DNA of 64,000 nucleotides, taken from contig BRXU01000013.1 of NCBI GenBank assembly GCA_030267565.1, positions 660,001 through 724,000 on the forward strand, written 5' to 3'. This DNA comes from Pleodorina starrii. Lineage: Eukaryota > Chlorophyta > Chlorophyceae > Chlamydomonadales > Volvocaceae. Of the stretch, positions 1 through 9,500 are shown piece by piece. The notes under the pieces were generated by a model. The model worked only from the letters and a program-made list of their open reading frames with translations, was not told the origin of the DNA and made no database searches. How positions within the stretch are numbered: the stretch's first letter is position 1; each line of letters opens with the position of its first letter. Position numbers and translations under genes: made by a program.

Positions 1-3000
1 GTGCGGCGTTTTCAACAGCCTGGCGACGAGGTTCTGATGTTGGGCGATCTCAACGCCAGAGTTGCTGGAGCTAGCGAGCTTCCCGATGTCGACGGTGACG
101 CGGAACTAGCAGAATTCACTCAAGCGGAGCTGGGGCAGGCCAACCTTTTGCGCGCCATCCCTCCACGTCGGTCCGAGGACACCTCAGATAATGTTTTCGG
201 GCGGGCGCTGGCGGCCCTCTGTCAGGAATTGGAGCTGGTTGTTTTGAATGGTCGAGTGAACGGTGATCCTCAAGGCGCGTGCACGTTTTGGAGTCCTGCG
301 GGACAGGGGCGTAGCATGATAGATTTGTTTGTCGCATCTCCCGCCCTGTTCTTCCGAGCGGATCGTCTGCAGGTCACGAACATACCCGTTGCGCAATCAG
401 GAGTGAAGGTGGGCAGCCTCATGAGCGATCACTGCCCGGTGTCGCTTGACCTGAGGGTTCTGAGGCAGGGCGCCTCCCCAGCGGGTAGATCCAGTCCCAG
501 AGCGCGCTTTGACGTGCGGCGCAAAGCCCGGTACGCTAGTCTTTTTGCTGCGGATGATGCCCCCTCTGTCCGGCGAATCGCCGACGCTGTTAACAAACTT
601 GGCGCCGAGCTGGATAGTACGGCGGTTGTTGAGGTTATCACGATGGCGTGTTCGGCAGCGTTGGAAAAGGCTTTCGGGGGGCGTCTCAGTAGGGTCCGGC
701 GGGTCAGGGAGGATCGGGATGCTCCTTGGTGGACCGATGAGTGCGCCACCGCCCGTAATGCGATGCTGCAGCACAAAGCCTATATGAGGGCGCACGGGCT
801 TCTGGCCGACGAGCAAGCGCGGCTGGTCTTCTCCACGCTGCGTACTCGCTACCAGAGGCTTAGGAAGGATGCTCGCGCCGCGTATAGTGTCTCCCATTTC
901 ACGTCCTTTCTGGAGGAGTGCAAGGGCGACCCCCGCGCACTGTGGCGACGGCTCAATCAGGGTTTGAAACCCGACTGCCCCATCCGCGATGTCAATAGTT
1001 GGCGCGAGTATTTCGACGCGTTATATATACAATGATGAGGTTAATGCGTTTAGTGCGGTGAGGGCGGACTATATTCTGAACCTTTTTAACGGGCGTCCCC
1101 TCACAGCGCCACGCAACTGGGCCGGTAACGAAGGCGTAGCTCGGAATCAGAGGGTTGTTGCGGCGGCGTCCCTGAATGCCCCGTTTTCACTGGCGGAGGT
1201 CATCGCGGCCCTTAAATCATTGGCCAACCATAAATCGCCAGGCCTTGAGCGGGCTCCGGCGGAGTGTTACAAATATGCCACCCGCAAAGTGGAGGATAAG
1301 GAAGAGCTCGTTCTTGCGCCGTACCTTTTGCGTCTGTTGGAGCATATCCGGTCCACGGGCGATTATCCCAAGCAGTTTGAGGTTTCGATCGTCACCCCTC
1401 TACACAAGAAGGGCGACGCGCTCGATCCGAGCAACTATCGTGGGTTGGCTGTTGGCGGGGCCCTCTCTAAGCTATATGCGAACCTTCTTGACCGGCGGTT
1501 GAAGGCTTGGGGAGAGAGTAGCGGCGCGCGCAGTCCTTACCAGGGGGGCTTCCGGCCCAAGCGTGGCACCATCCACAACTTGTTCCTGCTACGGCACCTT
1601 ACGGATCGTTGCCGCAGGGTACTCCCCAACGGTTCGAGCCAAGCACTTTTTGTTTGCCAGATCGATTTTGAGAAGGCCTTTGACCGGGTGAATAGGGACA
1701 TGTTGTGGTTGCGTCTCGAGGAAAGAGGGGTCACAGGCGCGGCACTGGCGGCTCTGAAGCGCTGCTATGAGCGGGTGGAACTGCGGGTCAAGGTTAACGG
1801 CACGACGGGAGCGGCGTTCCCTTCTTCGCAAGGTGTGAAACAGGGATGCCCGATGAGCCCAACGCTGTTTGGTTTCTTCGTAGAAGGGTATGCCGACTAC
1901 GTCGACGCCCTTGACGTCGCGCTCCCAGATGCCATGGCGGCCCCAGACTGCCCAGACGTCGAAGGTCGGCGAGTGCCTCTAGCCCTGTATGCGGACGACT
2001 TAAGCCTTTTCGCGGCGACAAAGCGACGTTTGATGAGCTTGCTTAGAGCTTTACGGGAGTGGTCCGAGGTGTTTGGTCTTACCGTTAATGCGAGGAAGTG
2101 TGAGCTGCTGCTCTTCCACCCCAGTGATCAGGTTAGGAGTCACTTCTACGCGATCAACGGCCTGGTTACTATGCGCGTTTTGGAGGACGGGCTGCCGGTG
2201 GACCGGCCCATCACCTGGAAGCCGCGCGCACGTTATCTCGGGCTACATTTTGGCCCTAATAGTTCCTTTGCGTCGTGCACGGACGAACTCTACGTCGCGG
2301 GCCAGCGGGCTATGTTTTCCCTGCTTAGCAAGTTGCGTCGACAGGGGCTATTGTTACCTTCCGTCGGAATGAAATGCTTTAATGCGCAAGTCCGTTCTGT
2401 TCTGTCTTATGGTTCGCAGTTGTGGGGTGTCGATTTGGTTTTAGCGTTGCTCGAGAGGGGTTTCCCGGCTAACGAGGCACCGCGTTCCTGTTATTTTGAG
2501 GTCGCTACTCGGGATCGCATGGTCAAGCTGCAAATCGCCTTTATGAAGCAGCTGGTCGGAGCTTCCGTCCCGCCCCTTCAATTGTTGTTTAGGGAACTAG
2601 GGCAGATGCCGCTGCAGATGTACTGGGCTGAATCTGTGTTTCGTTTTTGGAACAGTATGGTTGAGAACACTAGCAGCGTATACCACAGTGTTTTTCGTCA
2701 CGAGATCCGGCTGGCATTGGAATCGGATTTGCAGGGGGACGGCTGGGGAACTAAGATCATTCGGGCTCTGAACATCTTAAGGCATGACTGGCCGGAGGAT
2801 GCGACGGCGGGTACCATCGACGCCAGGGTTAGACGGTACTCTACGTGCAAGCTCGACGTTGAGGCGCTGTTGGACACTCTTAGGGGGCGCATTAACGATG
2901 ATTGGGCCAGTGACAGGTTGGCCGTCGACCCGTGCTCTTTCGTTACGGATGGCAGGAAGCCAGGCGTGAAAATGTGCCGTCACAAGCACTGGATGGGGCA

Positions 3001-3334
3001 GCCGAAGCAGTTTGAGGGTTACATTCCCCCGGCGCACCACCGTGCCCTTCTCCGTTTCCGGTTATGCGTATCAGACCTGGCGGTTAATAGCGAGAGTAAT
3101 CGAGCCAGGGAGTTGCGTGTGTGCAAGGCGTGTCGCATTAATGGTGCCGTCGAGGACGAGAAGCACTTCCTGTTGGAGTGTTCTGCTCTCGTGTCAGCGC
3201 GGCAGAAGCTTTGGGACCTGGGTGTACCGGAGGGAGCGAGTGTTTGCGACGTCATGCAAATAGACGATCAGCGCGGTCTTGCAAAGGTTGTTTATGACAT
3301 GTTTTGCTTTCGGCGCGAGCGCATCGCCGTGTAG
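1..3334 (+). pseudogene. LINE-B ORF2: APE endonuclease - RT - CCHC, frameshifted
   Basis: Reads as two overlapping frames: 1-1035 (344 codons, open at the left edge) and a second that takes over near 1033 and stops at 3334. The first holds the end of an APE endonuclease, with LGDLNAR, SMIDLFVAS and SDHCPVSLDL marking the Asn, Asp and catalytic His positions. The second holds the RT: a QIDFEKAFDRVN block, KQGCPMSPTLF, and the active site LALYADDLSLF near 1981-2010. Close to its C-terminus a CX2C-X9-HX4C knuckle starts at CKAC (3121-3180). Comparison with the minus-strand copy near 7545 shows that this copy gained 4 bp in the TATATA stretch at 1021-1033, which shifts the frame and brings in the TGA at 1033. 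The ATG at 989 of the second frame is therefore not a real start. The function would be target-primed reverse transcription. Confidence 0.88.
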
Positions 3335-3459
3335 AGTCGATGGAGACTCCTTCTCAGGTCATGTTGTGCTTTTGTGACGTATCTGTCTTATGTTGTCTTT
3401 ATGCCCTTTCTGCTACGGTTGATTTTTCCTTACTTTTTGTTCCTTTTGCTTGACTGAGG

Positions 3460-3526
3460 CGGTTCATGAGCCTTCGGGTTCGTTTGAACCGTACGAGCTC
3501 ACTGAAGCTTGTAACATCATCATCAT
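3460..3526 (+). other. LINE-B 3' UTR hairpin and (CAT)4 tail
   Basis: CGGTTCA (3460-3466) pairs with TGAACCG (3485-3491). Inside it GAGCC-TTCG-GGTTC (3468-3481) forms a second stem closed by a UUCG tetraloop. Four CAT units follow at 3515-3526, and LINE similarity stops there. In LINEs such a 3' structure plus simple-repeat tail is the usual RT recognition and priming end; that role is inferred here. Confidence 0.6.
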
Positions 3527-3574
3527 CAAGTACCAGAGAAAGCGCGCAAAACGCATGTCCACCCTTGCTTTTAC

Positions 3575-3775
3575 TTTGCTTAACCGAATTCTGAAAATCC
3601 CGTCTTGAATACTTACGTATTTCCAAAGGTCTTTTTGAAAGTTAGGGTGGCAACAGCTGTGCGGACTTTGTGCGGACTTTGCTTAACCGCATTCCGAAAA
3701 TCCCGTCTTGAACAATGACGTATTTCTAAAGGTCGTTCTGAAACTTATGGCGGCAACAGCTGTGCGCGACTTGGA
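3575..3775 (+). repeat. Two 103-bp imperfect direct repeats
   Basis: Copy 1 starts at 3575 and copy 2 at 3678, both with TTTGCTTAACCG. They share blocks such as AAAATCCCGTCTTGAA and GGCAACAGCTGTGCG with scattered substitutions. They sit between the LINE-B tail and the Pro/Gln-repeat ORF. They could be promoter-like 5' monomers of the downstream element, but that is inference. Confidence 0.75.
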
Positions 3776-5068
3776 GTCCAGCGTGGTCCGGGGCCGTTGG
3801 GTGGAGGCGCAGGCGCGGCGCAGCAGCAGCAGCAGTGGCCGTTGGGTGCAGGCGCGGGCAGGGAGCAGCTGCAGCAGCCATCGCCGGTCCAGCGTGGTCC
3901 GGGGCCGTTGGGTGGAGGTGCAGGCGCGGCGCAGCAGCAGCAGCTGTGGCTGTTGGGCGCAGGCGCGGGCAGGGAGCAGCTGCAGCAGCCATCGCCGGTC
4001 CAGCGTGGTCCGGGGCCGTTGGGTGGAGGCGCAGGCGCGGCGCAGCAGCAGCAGCAGTGGCCGTTGGGTGCAGGCGCGGGCAGGGAGCAGCTGCAGCAGC
4101 CATCGCCGGTCCAGCGTGGTCCGGGGCCGTTGGGTGGAGGCGCAGGCGCGGCGCAGCAGCAGCAGCAGTGGCCATCGCTGGGCCAGCCCGAGCTGGGGCC
4201 GTTGGGTGGAGGCGCAGGCGCGGCGCAGCAGCTGCAGCATTGGCCATCGCTGGGCCAGCCCGAGCTGGGGCCGTGGGGTGGAGGCGCAGGCGCGGTGCAG
4301 CAGCAGCAGCAGTGGCCATCGCTGGGCCAGCCCGGGCTTGGACCGTGGGGTGGAGGCGCAAGCGCGGTGCCGCAGCCGCCGGCATCTTCCCTGCAGCAGG
4401 CGCCGTACAGTGTGCAAGGTCTTATCCTGCCGCCGCAGCAGCAGTACGCACCCATACCTCTGGCATCTGGGCCAACTTCACAGCAGTACGCTTCGGTGCA
4501 GCTCGTACAGCCACAGGCGCCGCCTGGAGATCAGGGGAGGCACGACCAGAAGAAGGCCGGCCAGCGGGAGCAGGTGCCGGGGCTTAAGCATGTGCCGATC
4601 GGAGCCAGGCCGTGGCCTAAATTGCATACGCCTTCTGAGGTGTATGACATGTACGTGCACGGTCGTCAAGCCGACGGGTGGCCAGCGTTACAGCAGATGG
4701 AGTCGGATTACGGCAGCACATGGCGTTCGGGTTTCCGCCAGCGCTGGTCTGAGGTGATGGAGGTCATTAACCTCATCTCCAAAACGGCCACAACTGTCGG
4801 CTGCACTAAGAAGGAGGCGGCCGCATTTTGGACGGAAAAGCAGGTACATCACGGCTACAGCCTTTCCCAGCTGCGTGCCTGGGTGAAGGGCATGTCGTCC
4901 GCACCATGCCAGTCAGGAAGCGGAACGGAGCTGGACACCTACCTACGCCCGAGGCCAGCCGACTACGTGTCGCCACCGCCCAAACCGACAAGGAGGGCAG
5001 CTCCGGGTGGCAAAGGCGCTCCGGTGGGGGGCGCACCCGTGGCTGGCAGCCCAGCCCCGGAAGCGTGA
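3718..5068 (+). CDS. Pro/Gln-repeat protein with GCR1_C-like domain, probably transposon-derived
   Basis: An open frame runs from after a stop near 3716 to TAA-free position 5068, where TGA ends it. No in-frame ATG precedes the repeats, so the true start (or an upstream exon) is not determined. The N-terminal half is four 37-residue repeats (rich in GPLGGGAGAAQQQQ) followed by three 24-residue repeats. Near 4615-4885 a conserved-looking domain reads SEVYDMYVHG, ESDYGSTWRSGFRQRW and YSLSQLRAWV. Its pattern (YGxxWR, a Trp/Arg helix, then SLxxLxxW) resembles the GCR1_C DNA-binding domain, which is known in fungal activators and in Crypton tyrosine-recombinase transposons. The C-terminus is Pro/Ala/Gly-rich. 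No recombinase or RT was seen next to it. It could instead be LINE ORF1. Not assigned to a known gene. Confidence 0.5.
3776..4387 (+). repeat. In-frame tandem repeats: 111 bp x about 3.6, then 72 bp x 3
   Basis: Units starting GTCCAGCGTGGTCC begin at 3776, 3887, 3998 and 4109, an exact 111-bp spacing. The later units CCATCGCTGGGCCAGCC begin at 4172, 4244 and 4316, an exact 72-bp spacing. Both periods are multiples of three, so the frame of the overlapping protein is kept. Confidence 0.9.
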
Positions 5069-6227
5069 GCAACGGCCCTTCAGGACGGTGAGGGCGGGGG
5101 CGGGATGGCACCACTCGCTGCTGGGGCCGCCGGCGCGGCTGTGGCCCCAACGGCGGCTGTGGAGCTCACCCGTGGTGGGGCAGCACCACATGCTGGGCAC
5201 CAAGAATCCGGAGATGGCCTTCACCAGTACGCTGCCGTCATGATGGCCGCGGCGGCAAGTATGGGCGCCGGTGCGCCGGCACGTGTCCGTTTCTCCGTGG
5301 CCAGTAATTGTTGAATTAGGCCTATGATGGGCTAGACGATAGTACTTCTTTGTGTGCACGGTATGGATCGGGGCGGGGTGATGGTTGCCGCCAGGTCTGG
5401 CCCCTGGGCGGAGGGATGTCGGGACAGGCCGGCGCGGGCGGCGGCAACGCCGCCGTTCGACGCGGCGGCGCCTATGGAGGCCACGGAGGGAGGGGAGGGG
5501 GCTGCGGACGTGGGTTTGCATTCGCGCGAGGCGACGGAGAGTGAGGCGGGGGCCGGCGCGGCGGGGGAGAGCTGGACGGCGAGGCGGCAGACCTGGTGAG
5601 CTTCGACTTCGTGCAGGAGTTGCGGGGGTTGGGAGTTACGACCGTGACGCCAGCGGCGGTCAGTCAGGCGGTGATTGCGCACCAGCACCGCGCGGACGCG
5701 CTGTCGCGCCGGGGATGCCGGGGCTTCCATGCTCAGCCATGACACCCCGGCCCGCCTCGTGGCGGAGTGGCTGGGGGTGCGCGTGGGCCAGCAGCTGGAC
5801 CGGGGGGACGCGAGTGGACTGGGGCAGTAACGAGAGGCAGGCAGACAGCCGGTGAACAAAAGGGGGGGTTCGTCAGCAGGGCAGAGCTACGATGGAGAGG
5901 TCCGGGGAGGGGGTAGAGAAGGCGCGGGGCGGGGAGGATAGGAAGGCGGAGGATGGCGGGGAAGGGAAAGTGCTCGGCGCGAAAAGTGAACTGGTGCCGT
6001 AACGGCCACGGCGGGGCTGTAGAACTTTATCGTGAGCGGACCCATTACGGCTGGCTGTTGCAGGTGGGGGAAGAAGGACAGCGCCAGGGCGAGGCGGGGG
6101 GTGCGGGGTTGGTGCACGAAGGCTCTAGCAGTGAAGGCGGAGCAGAGCGGCGGACGGGTGGGATCCGGCCGACGACCGGATGTTGGAAAGGAAGGAGAGC
6201 GACGGCGGTCTGAGAGGTGGTGCCGTC
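5069..6227. other. Unassigned GC-rich stretch between the repeat ORF and the satellite
   Basis: Only short open frames are present on either strand. One plus-strand frame around 5590-5740 (through VSFDFVQELRGLGV) looks soluble and protein-like but has no recognised domain. It may be the decayed 3' part of the element carrying the GCR1_C-like ORF. No RNA gene was seen. Confidence 0.4.
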
Positions 6228-6535
6228 CAGTACCGCAGCAACAAGGCTGGGGATGGGGGAGGCACGTCCGAGCCTCCTGTGTTTACATCCAGTCCCCTTT
6301 TCGTGCGCACGCATATCCATGGGTCCATAATAACAAGATGCGTCCAGTACAGGTGGGAAAGCACGGGGCAGAAGGCTAGGCGGGGAGGAACAGGGGGAAA
6401 CGTACCGTGGGCGGCCGCTGCTGCAGCAACAAGGCTGGGGATGGGGGAGACACATCCGAGCCTCCTGTGTTTGCATCCAGGCCCCTTTTCGCGCGCACGC
6501 CATATCGATGGGTCCATATTAACAAGATGCGTCCA
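6228..6535. repeat. Left flank of the 189-bp satellite (1 diverged + 1 partial monomer)
   Basis: A diverged monomer occupies 6228-6416. The next begins at 6417 and matches the consensus through GATGCGTCCA, ending at 6535. It then breaks into a 5-nt filler (TATTA) and LINE-B sequence. The full monomer carries the A/G variant pair that also occurs in the LINE-proximal part of the main array. Confidence 0.9.
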
Positions 6536-9500
6536 TATTAAAACGACGCTTTGTCGCAGCAAAAAGGCTTAGATCGTCCGCGTACAAAGCTAAGGGCACG
6601 CGACGGCCTTCCACGTTAGTGCAATCCTGAGCCGCCATGGCAACTGGGAGCGCGACATCCAGGGCGTCAACGTAATCGGCATAACCTTCCACAAAAAAAC
6701 CAAACAGCGTAGGACTCATCGGACAACCTTGCTTCACCCCTTGTGAGGAGGGAAACGCCTCTCCCGTCGCGCCGTTCACTTTGACCCGCAGTTCCACCCG
6801 CTCGTAACAACGCTTCAGGGCCTCCAGCGCTGCGCCCTTGACCCCTCTTTCTTCAAGGCGAGTCCACAATAAGCCCCAATTCACCCGATCAAATGCCTTC
6901 TCAAAATCGATCTGACAGATAAAGAGCCCCTGGCCCGGTGCGTTGGGATGGTCCCTACGGCAACGGTCCGTAAGGTGCCGCACCAAAAACAAATTATGCA
7001 TGGTGCCACGCTTGGGCCTGAAACCTCCCTGGTAAGGACTGCGCGCTCCGCAACCCTCTCCCCACGCCTTCAACCGCCGGTCCAGCAAAAACGCGTAAAG
7101 CTTAGAGAGAGCCCCGCCGACAGCCAAACCGCGGTAATTGCTCGGTTCATGCGCGTCGCCCTTTTTGAGAAGAGGGGTGATGACCGAAACCTCGAACTGC
7201 TTGGGATAGTCCCCAGTCGACCGAATATGCTCCAAAAGACGCAGCAGGTAGGGCGCAAGGACAAACTCCTCTTTGTTCTCTATCGAACGAGTGGCGTATT
7301 TGTAGCATTCCGCGGGAGCCAGCTCGAGGCCTGGTGACTTATGGTTGCGTAACGACTTCAACGCCGCAATGACCTCAGCCAGGGTAAACGGAGCACTCAG
7401 AGACGCCGCCGCAACAACCCTCTGATTTCGCGCTACGCTCTCGGTACCTGCCCAATCGCGGGACGCTACAAGGGGGCGCCCAGTGATGAGGTTCAGAATA
7501 TAGTCCGCCCGCACCTCATTAAACGGATTCACCTCATTATTATACAACGCATCAAAATACTCGCGCCAAGTGTTGACGTCGCGACGCGGTGCGCTGTGGT
7601 CTAGCTTGGAGAGTCCCCGCGCGGCTTGTACGGCTGCTTTGTCCGCTTTCTCGTTGTACGTTACCCCAGTGTGGGCTTTCACTTTAAGCAAAGAAGTCGT
7701 CAGGTTACATGCCGCTCGTCGTTTGAGTATTAATACGATTTGCTCAAGCAGCGCCTTATGCTTACTAAGCTGAAGCTTATGTGGATTGTTTATCATCTTT
7801 TTAATGAGATGTAGAGACGCGGCAGAATCCGTCCAGATAGTTAGGTGAGCTTCGTCGTGCAGCGTGCCTCTGCGCATCTGGAGGCCCTGATGGATGGCAC
7901 TCAGTTCGCACCGTGTGATAGTTTGGCAGCCCTGGTGTCCTGCATTCACATCTATGTGGAGCGTTGTGTTGGTAAGTGCGTCAACCGCCGCGGCTCCCAG
8001 GAGATGTCTTTCCTCTTCGCCATCTTTAATCTTTTGCACTGACCCGTCTGTGTATATGGCGTCTTGGGCGTTGTATCGCAGCGCATATTTGGCAGAAAAT
8101 GCCAGGAACGTGGCGCGTCCCTCTTCCGTGGGGATGTTGTCGCACGTCCGGGAGGGCACCGCCGCGGCGGGTGGCTTCTCGGTCATACTGCGCACCCGCT
8201 TGCGCACCCATTGGGGGGGTGTCCAAGGGAGGGCGGGGCCAGTGGCGACGTGGCGGGCTGCCGTCATAGCAAGCGCTCTGCGGAGGCTGGTACCGTACGC
8301 GCGGCCGGATTCATTGCTAACCAGGAGTAGGGTGAGTCCGTTTGGGTAGGGTTTTGGAGCGTCTAAACTCACTTCGCTGTAGAGGTCCCCCGTTCCTGAG
8401 AATGCGTCTATTGTACCGATCATAGTGACCAGCGGGTGGGTGAGGTAGCGGGTGTAGGGCGCCGTTTGGGACGTGGGCAGCAGGAGTAGGGTAGCGGTGG
8501 GGTTATCTGTGCTCCGTGTCGCGTCGGCCCAGCCTAGCGCCCATCGCAGTGCATGATGCCCCTCGTCCGGCTTAGGTTCAGGGTGCGCGACGGATACGCC
8601 CGTGCACGGTTGCGAATACGCGTCGTGGTTGGCTCCGAAGAGCTGATCTTCTGGGTACCGCGAGTAGTAGATGGCGGTGCTGTCTGCTACGTTGAGGGGG
8701 GATGCAAAGCGCTCTGTTGCGGCGCCCAGCGCGGTCATGAGGCGTTTCATCAGCCGTTCAGATATCCTCCGCTCATGGGCCTCTCGAATGGGGTGTGCTT
8801 TGGTGCCCCCTCCGTCCCGATACCGCAGGAGGAGGCGTGCGACATCCTCCGCGAAGCCACCCGCGGCCGCGATCTGTGCGTGCTCTTCCGGGCGTTTCTG
8901 TTGGGCGTCGCTGTACCGGAGCCACAGGCTGCGGAGGCGGCTGGCCGACACCTGGCCGACGCAGCGCCCTTGGGGATCGTACACGAATGCCATCCCAATG
9001 GCTTGCAGTCCATCGGGTATGTCCCCACTGCCGTCCCATGGTACATGCCTGTGTGTGCCGTTACGATTGCCAATTTGGACCGTGTATCGCCCGGGCGGGT
9101 GGATGTCCCGGTCCGGGTTACCCGGTTGCACTTTGATTTCAACATACTGCCTTAGGAGACGTTGGCCTCGGGTCACGTTGAGGCATTCAGTCTCCCATCT
9201 GCCTTGCTGTTGCCATTCCGTCAGGTGGCGGTCGCGTGCATTTTCCATTCGACCGGGGTCCTGTTCGGCCTCCATGGCGCGCCGATGCCGGAATGCATTC
9301 CGCAGCTCTGTCCAGTTGTCTTGCGAGGCCAGTCGCGACTCCTCATCTTCGGTGGGAGCCCATTCTACCTCGACTATCGTTTCGGGGTGGGTGGGGTCGG
9401 TGGAGGATTCGTACCGGTGCACCGCCTTGGGGTGGTAGCCATTTTCGGTGTACAGTGCTATTGCCCCTTTAGTGATGACAGTACGTTCCCATTCAACCAG

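Larger units (their letters stand above)
1..3526 (+). mobile_element. L1-like LINE (LINE-B), 5' part outside the window
   Basis: Non-LTR retrotransposon on the plus strand. Seen: the C-terminal half of an APE-type endonuclease, a reverse transcriptase, a C-terminal CCHC zinc knuckle, a short 3' UTR with a UUCG hairpin (3460-3491) and a (CAT)4 tail (3515-3526). The 5' end lies left of position 1. A second, truncated copy of the same family is found on the minus strand at about 6541-7590. The order APE, RT, CCHC without RNase H is known from the L1 clade; the family name is not assigned. It is mutated (one frameshift), so this copy is probably not autonomous. Confidence 0.9.

Noticed and set aside
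3683..4455. Several Ala/Cys/Pro-rich open frames on both strands over the CAG-rich repeats
   Set aside because: They are frame shadows of the 111-bp and 72-bp repeats. Only the frame leading to the GCR1_C-like domain continues into complex sequence.
8553..9438. Plus-strand ORFs of about 200-255 codons in this stretch
   Set aside because: They are antisense to the continuous LINE-A coding frame and have no recognisable domains.
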